A stretch of 64,000 nucleotides of DNA from Gammaproteobacteria bacterium. Its GTDB lineage: Bacteria > Pseudomonadota > Gammaproteobacteria > GCA-001735895. The stretch spans positions 1 through 64,000 of the forward strand of contig JAOTYD010000017.1 in assembly GCA_029862005.1 (NCBI GenBank). The letters are read 5' to 3'. The translations under genes and the position numbers were made by a program. The notes beneath the pieces were generated by a model. It searched no databases. It was not told the origin of the DNA and saw only the letters and a program-made list of their open reading frames with translations. This document shows, one piece after another, positions 53,713-61,509 of this stretch; position 1 is the first letter of the stretch, and every line of letters starts with the position of its first letter.

Positions 53713-53786
53713 CGTCATTGCGAGGCGCATAGCGTCGAAGCAATCTCTCGAATCTATAAGATTGCCCCGCTACGCTCGCAATGACG
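53713..53786. repeat. GCAATGACG-type palindromic repeat
   Basis: The ends are perfect inverted repeats, cgtcattgcgag (53713-53724) and ctcgcaatgacg (53775-53786), with secondary partial pairing between (gcgtcgaagcaatct and agattgccccgctacgc). This palindrome type is widespread in proteobacterial intergenic regions. It sits in the convergent gap between gabT and gloA. Confidence 0.75.
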
Positions 53787-53790
53787 AAAG

Positions 53791-54207
53791 TTAAGAGTTT
53801 CCGAGCGGTTCGTTAAGTTCGATAACGTAGCCGTTTGGATCCTTGAAGAATGCGATGATGCGTGTGCCCGCGTTCATCGGGCCGGGCTCGCGCACAAATT
53901 CAACACTTTCTGACTTTAGATACTCTGCGGTCGCATAGACATCGGATACCTTGAGCGCAAAATGCCCCCAGGCATTGCCGAAATCATAAGGTTCCGTCTG
54001 ATCCCAGTTGTAGGTCATTTCGATCGTCGTACCCTCGTCCTCACCCTGGTAACCGACAAAGGTATTCGTAAAGCGGCCGTCTGGATACTCGTTCTGACGC
54101 AGTATCTTCATACCCAGGATGCGGGTGTAAAAATCCAGGGTCTTTTCCTGGTCGAATACGCGGATCATAGTGTGATCGAGTCGGAAATCGGGTTTTTGAT
54201 CGCTCAT
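53791..54207 (-). CDS. gloA: Lactoylglutathione lyase (glyoxalase I)
   Basis: The 138-residue VOC protein matches GloA, with the metal ligands in family positions: His12 (LDHTMIRV), Glu63 (TTIEMTYNW), His82 (WGHFALKV) and Glu130 (YVIELNEP). It converts the glutathione hemithioacetal of methylglyoxal to S-lactoylglutathione. A gagg site precedes the ATG at 54207. The gene is preceded by the Rieske oxygenase on the same strand, 16 bases away, so cotranscription is likely. Confidence 0.9.
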   Translation of the reverse strand: MSDQKPDFRLDHTMIRVFDQEKTLDFYTRILGMKILRQNEYPDGRFTNTFVGYQGEDEGTTIEMTYNWDQTEPYDFGNAWGHFALKVSDVYATAEYLKSESVEFVREPGPMNAGTRIIAFFKDPNGYVIELNEPLGNS

Positions 54208-54223
54208 GGTTTGCCTCTATTCT

Positions 54224-55333
54224 TTATAGTGCGGGTCGGATCGCGTCAGCGATCATCTCCTGGAATCGGCGCACGCTGTTTTCCCAGTAGGGTGATAATA
54301 CCCCGCCGTCGGCGGCAAGCGACGATTGCCGCCCCTGTTGCATACGCATGCACATTGCATGATCTTCGAGATGAACTCTATGCCACAAATCCCTTAACTG
54401 CTGAATTTCGGCGTCACTATAGTTCGCGTCCTTGTGGGTGTAAATAACCCGGCGCTGGCGTGTATGGCCGGCGTCAATCGGCTGGTGCAGGTACACACCA
54501 AGCTGGTCGGGTTGATAGGTGCCAAGGATGAAACTCGGAAACAACGTCAGGTAGTGCGATGTCACGCCGAGTGCGCTCAAGTTTGCTCTGGCCTGTTGTT
54601 CGGCGTTGAGCTCCACCACGCTACCGACGCAGTGCGCCTCGATAAAAGTGCGATGATCCTGCAACGGCTGATTGGTCGTGGTCTGGTGTACGAATTGCAC
54701 GTGGTAAGGCTCGATGAAATTTTCCATCAACAGCTTCCAGTTACAGGCAATTTCACCAAAATCGATGGTCATAACCGGTTTATAGTCTTCGACCTTATTG
54801 CCGCCGAGCATTTTCCTGATCGGTGCAAGGAAATCCTCGAATGGAGTTGGATCTTCGGACAGGTTGACAAAAATCCAGTCATGCCAAATTGCGCAATGTA
54901 CCGGTATCAAGCCATGCTCGGTAAAATCGAAATTTTCGGGCTGCTGCTGTGCGCCACCACCAAAATAGGGGGCATTTATGAGGTTACCGCACAGATCGTA
55001 ACTCCAGCTGTGGTAAGGGCAGCGGATCAGTTTGCCGCAGTTGCCATCACCATCGATTAGTTTCAGGTTGCGATGTCGGCAAACATTGTGAAAAGCCCGA
55101 ATTCCACCCTTGGAATCGCGCAACAGGAAAACCGGCAGTCCGGCTATCTGGATGGGTTTTGTGTCACCCGTATTTTGCAGGTCATGTGAAAAACCGGCGA
55201 ACACCCAGTGTTTGGCAAACAGATGCTGATTTTCGAGCTGCAGAAATTCATCGCTGGTATAGGCAAGCGCCGGTAAACCACAGGGTACCGATTCAACCGC
55301 ATCAAAATCGCGAAATAATGACTGAGTCAGCAT
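54224..55333 (-). CDS. Rieske non-heme iron oxygenase, alpha subunit
   Basis: The 369-residue protein has the Rieske ligands C85-x-H87 and C105-x2-H108 (VCRHRNL and CPYHSWSYDL) and the iron motif NFIEPYHVQFVH (H211, H216). It differs clearly from the oxygenase at 16410 (shared motifs only). Members with the NFIEPYHV pattern include choline- and betaine-type oxygenases (GbcA-like) and aromatic ring hydroxylases; neither is assigned. It is divergent from the Lrp-type gene at 55487. No reductase subunit is adjacent. Confidence 0.85.
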   Translation of the reverse strand: MLTQSLFRDFDAVESVPCGLPALAYTSDEFLQLENQHLFAKHWVFAGFSHDLQNTGDTKPIQIAGLPVFLLRDSKGGIRAFHNVCRHRNLKLIDGDGNCGKLIRCPYHSWSYDLCGNLINAPYFGGGAQQQPENFDFTEHGLIPVHCAIWHDWIFVNLSEDPTPFEDFLAPIRKMLGGNKVEDYKPVMTIDFGEIACNWKLLMENFIEPYHVQFVHQTTTNQPLQDHRTFIEAHCVGSVVELNAEQQARANLSALGVTSHYLTLFPSFILGTYQPDQLGVYLHQPIDAGHTRQRRVIYTHKDANYSDAEIQQLRDLWHRVHLEDHAMCMRMQQGRQSSLAADGGVLSPYWENSVRRFQEMIADAIRPAL

Positions 55334-55486
55334 GATTCAGAACTTGTCAGAACGCGTTAAATTAGCACAGAGTTACCCATTCGCGAAACAAATATTATTG
55401 ATTATTTTACGCTTTGCGCAATAATTTTTGCAATATTCTCCGTTTTCATCAATAATGCCGCGCTTTCAATCGCGAAAACTATAAAT

Positions 55487-55996
55487 ATGGCTTCTGAAGC
55501 TGCAGTCTCCGCTGAACCCAGGGTGCGTGGCATCGCCTCCACCGAGGATGATCTTAACCGCGCCATTATCAAGATGTTGCAACAGGATGGCCGTTTACCT
55601 TACAAGGATATCGCCAAGGCGCTCAAGGTTTCGGAAGGCACGATCCGCAACCGCGTGCAGTCGATGAAACGTGGCGGCGCACTCAAGATTGTCGCACTGG
55701 CCGACCCGATGGCAATTCGTTACCAGGCCGATGCGATGATCGGGATCAAGGTCGCAAGCCCGGCAACACCACGCAGCGTCGCTCACCGCCTCAGCGAACA
55801 CGGCGAAGTCGTCTACGTACTCTGGGTTTCTGGCCGCTACGATTTACTGATCGAAGTGGTTTGCGAAACCAGTGGCGCATTTCAGTCTTTCCTGGAACAA
55901 CACTGTTTCGGTCACGAAGACATCGATCAGATAGAGGTCATGAGCGGTATCGAAATGTTTAAAAACCAGTTCCTGCTGAAACGGCAGGCACAGTAA
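55487..55996 (+). CDS. Lrp/AsnC-family transcriptional regulator
   Basis: The 169-residue regulator has an N-terminal winged helix (about 22-68, LPYKDIAKALKVSEGTIRNRVQSMK) and a RAM/AsnC ligand domain (about 78-165, AMIGIKVASPATPRSVAHRL and RYDLLIEVVCETSG). Lrp-type regulators sense amino acids. It is the first gene of an apparent operon, 20 bases before the glutamine-synthetase-like gene, and faces the Rieske gene, so it probably controls both. Confidence 0.88.
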   Translation: MASEAAVSAEPRVRGIASTEDDLNRAIIKMLQQDGRLPYKDIAKALKVSEGTIRNRVQSMKRGGALKIVALADPMAIRYQADAMIGIKVASPATPRSVAHRLSEHGEVVYVLWVSGRYDLLIEVVCETSGAFQSFLEQHCFGHEDIDQIEVMSGIEMFKNQFLLKRQAQ

Positions 55997-56016
55997 TCAC
56001 ACAGAGGAGCACAACA

Positions 56017-57435
56017 ATGAGCAGCACGTACTACGAGAGTATGGAGAAATCTTTTCCCAGCAAGACGCGTATCAGAAAAGAACAAAAAAAACTCGAGGAT
56101 GCCGGCGTCAAGTACATACTATCCTGCTGGATCGATATGCTCGGCGTACCCAAGACCAAGCCTGTACCCATTTGTGACTTCGAACCGCTATGCCTCGGCA
56201 AGGGACCTCAATTCGCCGTGCACTCGGTGTCTTTCGTGCCTGAACTCGGCCCGGCTGACTCCGACCAGATCCCGGTGCCCGATCTCGACAGCCTCGTGAT
56301 CTGCCCCTGGGATCCGACCTGTGCCTGGGTATTCGCCGATCTCTGGTGGGAGGACAAACCCTACAACCTGTGCCCGCGCCAGGCGCTGAAACGCATCATC
56401 CGTGATGCTGCCGACCAGGGCTACGCGATGATGGCCGGCATCGAGCCCGAATTCATTACCATGCAGTGGGATGAAAACGGGAAACCCGTTAAGGCCTTCG
56501 ACGACGATCCCGCCGAAGGCGAAGGCATACGGCCGCGGCGTCAGGCTTTCGGCTACGATGTTGAATACTCGATCGACGCGATGGGTTTCCTCGGTAATTT
56601 GATCGATATTCTGAACGACCTCGGCTGGCAACTGCACGACGTTGTCGCTGAAGGTGCCTATTCGCAGTTCGAGCTCGATTTTCACTATACCAACGTACTC
56701 GAAATGGCGGATCGAATGGTTTTCCTGAGAGTTCTGCTGAAGGAAATTGCCAAGAAGCACGGCATGTTCGTTACTTTCATGCCCAAGCCGACTACCGGCG
56801 ATTGGCGCTCGGGTGCACATATGAATACCTCGCTGGTCAGGGTTGGCAAGCCAGACAATAACCTCTATGCGGACAGCAAGGGCGGCTGGAGCCAAACCGC
56901 TTACCACGCCATTGGCGGTATTCTCAAACACGGCGCGGCGATTACCGCAGTAGCTTGTAGTACAGTCAATTCCTACAACGGGCTGGTGCCCAAGGTGGGT
57001 GGTTTCGAGGGTGGCGTTTACACCTGGGCGCCAACGCATATCACTTACGGCTCGAATAACCGCTCGGCGATGCTGCGCATGCCGCAAAGCCGTTTCGCAC
57101 TCGAAAATCGCGCCGCCGACATGTGTATGAATCCCTACCTCGGCCTCGGTATGATGCTGGGGGCAACCATCGACGGCGTGGTCAATAAGATCGATCCGGG
57201 TAAATCGGTGGACGAAGACCTCTACGTCATGGATGATAAGAAACAGCAAAAGCTGACCGCGCTACCGCGTAACCTGCTGGAAGCAACCGAGCAACTCGGC
57301 AAGAGCAAACTGGCGAAAGAGGTGCTGGGCGAGCAGATGCTGTCATCTTTCCTCGCCTACAAGGTCGACGAATGGGAGCGTTACCACCAGGTCACTACCG
57401 ACTGGGAAGTACAGGAATACCTGCGCCTGTTTTGA
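56017..57435 (+). CDS. Glutamine-synthetase-family ligase
   Basis: The 472-residue protein has a GS beta-grasp N-domain and catalytic domain. Family motifs include AGIEPEFITM (catalytic Glu pair), EGAYSQFELDFHYT, SGAHMNTSLV and SNNRSAMLRMP, with PYLGLGMMLGA near the end. It resembles the branch with GlnT and gamma-glutamylmethylamide synthetase more than housekeeping GlnA. The substrate amine is not determinable; PuuA-like gamma-glutamylation of a polyamine is also possible. It is second in the Lrp-led operon and overlaps the next gene by 4 bases if that gene starts at TTG. Confidence 0.8.
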   Translation: MSSTYYESMEKSFPSKTRIRKEQKKLEDAGVKYILSCWIDMLGVPKTKPVPICDFEPLCLGKGPQFAVHSVSFVPELGPADSDQIPVPDLDSLVICPWDPTCAWVFADLWWEDKPYNLCPRQALKRIIRDAADQGYAMMAGIEPEFITMQWDENGKPVKAFDDDPAEGEGIRPRRQAFGYDVEYSIDAMGFLGNLIDILNDLGWQLHDVVAEGAYSQFELDFHYTNVLEMADRMVFLRVLLKEIAKKHGMFVTFMPKPTTGDWRSGAHMNTSLVRVGKPDNNLYADSKGGWSQTAYHAIGGILKHGAAITAVACSTVNSYNGLVPKVGGFEGGVYTWAPTHITYGSNNRSAMLRMPQSRFALENRAADMCMNPYLGLGMMLGATIDGVVNKIDPGKSVDEDLYVMDDKKQQKLTALPRNLLEATEQLGKSKLAKEVLGEQMLSSFLAYKVDEWERYHQVTTDWEVQEYLRLF

Positions 57436-58439
57436 AAGATTACAGCGTCTACGATCTCGGCGAATTCGAACTGCAGTCGGGTGTGGTTCTGCCCGACGCG
57501 CAGCTCGCGTATAAAACCTATGGTGAGCTGAACGCAAGCCGGGATAACGTTGTGGTACTGCCGACTTTTTACACCGGCAATCATATGCGTAACGAGGGTT
57601 TCTTCGGACCGGGAAGGGCGATCGATCCGGCACGCCATTGCGTGGTTTCGGTCAACCTGTTCGGCAACGGGATTTCGTCGTCCCCGAGCAATACCCCGAC
57701 CCCGTATAACGCTGCCAGCTTCCCCGATATTACGCTGTACGACAATGTTCGCGCACAGTATCGATCGCTCACCGAGAAACTTGGTGTTGACAAAATTGCG
57801 CTCGTTACCGGCTGGTCGATGGCGGGCTGCCAGTCGTTTCAATGGGCTGCACAGTACCCGGATTTCGTCGACGCGATACTGCCGTTTTGCGCCTCGGCGA
57901 AAACTTCCGAGCATAATATTGTCTTCCTCGAGGGCGTTAAAGCGGCACTGCAGGCGGATGCAGACTATGCAGATGGCAACTATACCAGCCCGCCGGTAAA
58001 TGGATTGAAGGCATTTGGTCGCGTCTATGCCGGCTGGGCCTTTTCACAGACCTTTTTCCGTGAACAAATGTATCGCCTCAAGGGTTTCGATACCGCGGAG
58101 GCGCTGTTGCAGGACTGGGAACAGGATCACCTCGGCTGGGACGCCAATGATTTATTGTGCAAACTCAAGACCTGGCAACTGGGCGATATCAGTGCCAACG
58201 ATATCTATCAGCATGATTTCAGGGCGGCCCTGAACGCGATCAAGGCGAAAACCATCGTCATCGCCTGCAATAATGATCTGTATTTCCGTCCCGAGGATAA
58301 CCAGCTCGAAATCGAGCACATCACCGACGGTGAACTGCGCATCTACGAATCAGCCTGGGGCCACTGCGTGGCGTCACCGGGTAACAGCCCAGAATTCGAA
58401 CGCTATCTCGACCAGGCAATTTCCGAGTTGCTTGACTAA
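57432..58439 (+). CDS. Alpha/beta hydrolase, MetX/homoserine acetyltransferase-like
   Basis: The protein of about 335 residues has the MetX-type alpha/beta fold: LPDAQLAYKTYGELNASRDN, FTGNHMRNEGFFGPGRAIDP-type oxyanion region, the nucleophile Ser129 in TGWSMAGCQSFQW, and a catalytic His in ESAWGHCVASPG. The start is taken as TTG at 57432 (four-base overlap with the GS stop), where homologues usually begin; an ATG at 57372 would overlap the GS gene by 64 bases. True homoserine acetyltransferase activity is unproven; the branch is often hydrolytic. Confidence 0.75.
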   Translation: MKDYSVYDLGEFELQSGVVLPDAQLAYKTYGELNASRDNVVVLPTFYTGNHMRNEGFFGPGRAIDPARHCVVSVNLFGNGISSSPSNTPTPYNAASFPDITLYDNVRAQYRSLTEKLGVDKIALVTGWSMAGCQSFQWAAQYPDFVDAILPFCASAKTSEHNIVFLEGVKAALQADADYADGNYTSPPVNGLKAFGRVYAGWAFSQTFFREQMYRLKGFDTAEALLQDWEQDHLGWDANDLLCKLKTWQLGDISANDIYQHDFRAALNAIKAKTIVIACNNDLYFRPEDNQLEIEHITDGELRIYESAWGHCVASPGNSPEFERYLDQAISELLD

Positions 58440-58471
58440 ACCAGTTTCACTTTAAAAACCTGGAGAACAGC

Positions 58472-58876
58472 ATGACTGCACCAAGCGTATTTAGAATCGC
58501 CGATATACAGGATCGTATTGACAACCTGCCCGAGGACGGTACTTACATCAAGCCTTTCGTGACCACTGAAATCAGCGAATCGATGGCGGGTGGCATTAAC
58601 GCGCTGAACAAGATTTCGGTACCCTGGGATCTAACTTGCGATGAAATGATTTATTGTCTCGAGGGTACCTTCCGGCTCGTGGTCGACGAGATCGGGTATG
58701 AACTCAATCCGGGCGACCTGATGTTCGTGCCGAAAGACAATCACGTCAAATACGAGTGTGACAACAAGTGCGTCATTTTTTATACGGCTTACCCGGTTGA
58801 CTGGAAACAGCGCGCCGGCATCACCCACGTGCCCGGTATTGATGCCGATGAGATGCCCGTGCCCTACGAACGGTGA
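58472..58876 (+). CDS. Cupin-domain protein, EutQ-like
   Basis: The 134-residue protein is a single cupin barrel with DEMIYCLEGTFRLVVDEIGY and the second motif GYELNPGDLMFVPKDNHVKYE, resembling the EutQ cupin domain of ethanolamine utilisation. The usual His pair of motif 1 is replaced, so a metal site is uncertain. It is the last gene of the Lrp-GS-hydrolase-cupin run (32 bases after the hydrolase). The 79-base gap to the iron-binding protein holds no convincing gene. Confidence 0.75.
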   Translation: MTAPSVFRIADIQDRIDNLPEDGTYIKPFVTTEISESMAGGINALNKISVPWDLTCDEMIYCLEGTFRLVVDEIGYELNPGDLMFVPKDNHVKYECDNKCVIFYTAYPVDWKQRAGITHVPGIDADEMPVPYER

Positions 58877-58955
58877 AACAAATGCAAACTGAAGAACGCC
58901 ACGACTCCGCTCTCGACCCGGGAATCGCTGATCGACGGCCAGGCGAAGCTGCAAC

Positions 58956-59993
58956 CTAGCGCCAGCCCGCGCGATCCATCAATTGCACCGCGGCGCGGTT
59001 ATTTTCACCGAGCAGTGTGAGGTTGAGGGAATCACTCCTGAATTCTCCAAACGCGTTCAAAGTCGCAGGCGTTTTCGCGTCGGCTACCACCGGGTATTCA
59101 TTATTGACCTCGGCGTACCAGGCCTGAGATTCGGGATTGACCAGAAACTCAAGCAGGCGCTCCGCCGCCTCTGGATGACTGGTATACCGGGTGATAGCGG
59201 CGCCGCTGACATTGACGTGTGCGCCCCGCTCCGCCTGGTTAGGCCAGAACAGGCCCAGGCTGGTGGCTACCTTTTGATCATCTTCCTTGGCGCTGTTGAC
59301 GAGACGTCCATAGTAATAAGTGTTGGCTATCGCGATATCGCATAACCCGGCCGCGGCGGCGCGCAATTGATCGGTGTCACCGCCGGCGGGTTTGCGCGCG
59401 AAGTTGGCAACCAGCCCGCGCGCCCAGGTCTCGGTTTTTTCAGCCCCATGCGCTACGATCATCGACGCCACCAGCGACTGATTGTAAATGTTACCGGAGG
59501 AACGGATGCAGATCCGCTGCTTCCATTTTGCATCGGCCAGTGCCTCGTAGGTCGACAGTTCAGCTGGATCGACCCTGTCTTTCGCGTAGAAGATTACACG
59601 GGCGCGTTGCGATAACCCAAACCAGTAATTCTCTTTGTCCCGTAAATTTTCCGGGATCCTGGCGTTCAGGGTTTGGTTATCAACGGGTCGTAAAACCCCG
59701 GCATCCTTGGCACGTTGCAAGCGCCCGGCATCGGTGGTGATAAAGATGTCGGCGGGTGTCGACTGGCCTTCCGACTCGAGACGCTTTAACAGGGCATCGG
59801 CCTTGGCAGTGATCAGGTTAAAACCGATCCCCGTCTGCTGCTTGAACTTTTGCAGCAACGGCAGGATGAGCGCTTCCTTACGTGCTGAATAGACATTGAC
59901 GTCCTGGGCCTGTGCGATGCCATGTCCGAAAACAAGGGACAGGCAAAAGGCGGTTAATAGCAAAGACCTGTGGCCAATTAAACTGCGGTACAT
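58956..59993 (-). CDS. Fe(3+) ABC transporter substrate-binding protein (FutA/IdiA-like)
   Basis: The 345-residue periplasmic protein has a signal peptide (MYRSLIGHRSLLLTAFCLSL, cleavage near AQAQD) followed by the two-lobe ferric-binding fold: VNVYSARKEALILPLLQKF, ITTDAGRLQRAKDAGVLRPV and IANTYYYGRLV, whose tandem Tyr residues fit the Fe(III)-binding tyrosines. It would deliver iron to an FbpBC-type transporter, which is not adjacent. The ATG at 59993 has ggagatttagag upstream. A Fur-box-like palindrome lies at 60041-60069. Confidence 0.88.
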   Translation of the reverse strand: MYRSLIGHRSLLLTAFCLSLVFGHGIAQAQDVNVYSARKEALILPLLQKFKQQTGIGFNLITAKADALLKRLESEGQSTPADIFITTDAGRLQRAKDAGVLRPVDNQTLNARIPENLRDKENYWFGLSQRARVIFYAKDRVDPAELSTYEALADAKWKQRICIRSSGNIYNQSLVASMIVAHGAEKTETWARGLVANFARKPAGGDTDQLRAAAAGLCDIAIANTYYYGRLVNSAKEDDQKVATSLGLFWPNQAERGAHVNVSGAAITRYTSHPEAAERLLEFLVNPESQAWYAEVNNEYPVVADAKTPATLNAFGEFRSDSLNLTLLGENNRAAVQLMDRAGWR

Positions 59994-60040
59994 TTCTCTA
60001 AATCTCCAGTGTCAAGGTGGAATAAGCTAGCAAATCCTTA

Positions 60041-60069
60041 ATGCGAATGCAAATGTTAATCATTCGCAT
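60041..60069 (-). promoter_or_regulatory. Fur-box-like palindrome upstream of the iron-binding gene
   Basis: A 9-bp perfect inverted repeat, atgcgaatg (60041-60049) and cattcgcat (60061-60069), flanks aaatgttaat, which resembles the Fur consensus half-sites (gataatgataatcat). It lies 48 bases before the start of the iron-binding gene and is suited to iron-dependent repression of that gene. The match to consensus is partial. Confidence 0.5.
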
Positions 60070-60208
60070 TTAAAATATCATTACTGAATATCCTAACCTC
60101 GCCTGTGCGCAACATAGTTGACTGAAGTCAAGTATTGACGTGACGTATTGCCGGCAACCGGAATCGTCCTTATCATGCTTTCACCAGATTACTGATTGCG
60201 AGCGACTT

Positions 60209-60544
60209 ATGAGCTTCGGCATTACCAAGACCATTCCCGCATCAGCCGGGGTTGAAACTCTAGACTCGCTGTACGACGGCAGCCGCAAGGAGTACGAATT
60301 TCACATGGTGGGCACCGAACCCAAACGGCTCAAGGTCGGCGACTACGTCTACACGATTTTCAAGGACCAGCTACACGGGCGTCTCAAGATCAAAAAATTC
60401 ATCACCGGCGCAACCAACCCGGGATCGGGAAAACCCCGCATCCTGATCATCGTCGATGCGCCGGGAGAGCGACTGCAGACGACGGTTGCCAAACGGGGCC
60501 ATCGCGGTACACGGTATACCGACGGCGAGGACTGGCCTGCATGA
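60209..60544 (+). CDS. Hypothetical protein coupled to the PhyH-type gene
   Basis: The 111-residue protein begins MSFGITKTIPASAGVETLDS and has a KVGDYVYTIFKDQLHGRLKI strand-rich middle and a basic C-terminus (KRGHRGTRYTDGEDWPA). The ATG at 60209 gives a compact protein; codons back to 60140 are unlikely. Its stop overlaps the next ATG (atga, 60541-60544), so it is probably cotranscribed and translationally coupled with the dioxygenase. No family recognised. Confidence 0.6.
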   Translation: MSFGITKTIPASAGVETLDSLYDGSRKEYEFHMVGTEPKRLKVGDYVYTIFKDQLHGRLKIKKFITGATNPGSGKPRILIIVDAPGERLQTTVAKRGHRGTRYTDGEDWPA

Positions 60545-61404
60545 TCGAAATTTCGAATGCTGAACGTGACAGCTTCGGTAGCGACGGTTTCTTAATTGTC
60601 GATCGCTTGATCGACAGCACTATCGTTCCGGGTCTTCACCAGGCCTTTACCGACCTGTTTAGCGGCAAGTTCGAAACCGGCGTTCGCCCCGACGAGGTCA
60701 ATTGGCAGGAAGCAACCGGAGATCCCGCCTTATCGCGCCAGATCTGTAACGGCTGGAAGGCCAACCGCGAAATTGCGCAAGTGGTTTTGGACCAGGTGCT
60801 CGGTGAGGCGATCGCGAAACTTGCGGGTTGGCCCGGCGTGCGCATCATGATCGATAACGTGGTCTGGAAACCCCCTGCTACGAAGTCGTTCGGTTTCCAC
60901 CAGGACAGCGCCTACCTCTCCTGGTTTACCCCGTCAGATTTATTGACCTGCTGGATCGCGCTGGATGACACGCACGCCGACAGCGGAACCATCGAGTTCG
61001 TGCGCGGCTCGCACAAATGGCACTTAAGCGAACCCGAAGGCGAGTTTCATGCCCCGGAAGATTATCGCAAGCCGATGCGAGAAGCGGCGGCACGCGAAGG
61101 CACCGAACCGGAAATCGTTTATGTCGAGGTCAAGGCGGGTGGCGGATCGTTCCATCACGGCTGGACCTGGCATGGATCCGGTGCCAACCGCAGTCCCAAC
61201 CCGCGGCGCTCACTGGTGCTGCACGCGATGCGCAGCGATGTCGAGTATATGCCCGAGAATTTTGGGCAAGGTATCGGCCCTATCTATAGTCGCTACAAAC
61301 GTCTCGGCGACAATCAACTGGATGAAAACTATTTCCCGGTGCTGTGGCGCGAGGACGGCTATCGCACGCCACAGATCGAAGATTACCTGGCCGACCATCG
61401 TTAA
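60541..61404 (+). CDS. PhyH-family Fe(II)/2-oxoglutarate dioxygenase
   Basis: The 287-residue protein has the phytanoyl-CoA dioxygenase fold, with facial triad His120-Gln-Asp122 (GFHQDSAYLSW) and distal His211 (HGWTWHGSGANRS), and the 2-oxoglutarate Arg222 or Arg223 in NPRRSLVLH. It hydroxylates an unknown small substrate. It overlaps the 111-residue gene by 4 bases. It is unlike the PhyH-like gene at 11738, whose spacing of the triad and lengths differ. The DAO-type oxidoreductase follows 105 bases later. Confidence 0.82.
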   Translation: MIEISNAERDSFGSDGFLIVDRLIDSTIVPGLHQAFTDLFSGKFETGVRPDEVNWQEATGDPALSRQICNGWKANREIAQVVLDQVLGEAIAKLAGWPGVRIMIDNVVWKPPATKSFGFHQDSAYLSWFTPSDLLTCWIALDDTHADSGTIEFVRGSHKWHLSEPEGEFHAPEDYRKPMREAAAREGTEPEIVYVEVKAGGGSFHHGWTWHGSGANRSPNPRRSLVLHAMRSDVEYMPENFGQGIGPIYSRYKRLGDNQLDENYFPVLWREDGYRTPQIEDYLADHR

Positions 61405-61509
61405 CGGTCTTAACAACGGATCAATTTGGCACCTGCCTGATACGGTAAAAGCTAAGTGATTGGTGATACCATCGATGCATGATATCGGGAACCATCGGAA
61501 TCCAGTGTA

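Noticed and set aside
56017-57435. Definite PuuA (gamma-glutamylputrescine synthetase)
   Set aside because: Length is equal, but the conserved stretches look closer to the GlnT/GMAS branch, so the specific name was not given.
58882-58959. 25-codon open frame between the cupin and the iron-binding gene
   Set aside because: It has no ribosome-binding site and overlaps the end of the minus-strand gene; an alternative frame (ESLIDGQAKLQ) gave only a vague resemblance to aldehyde dehydrogenase starts.
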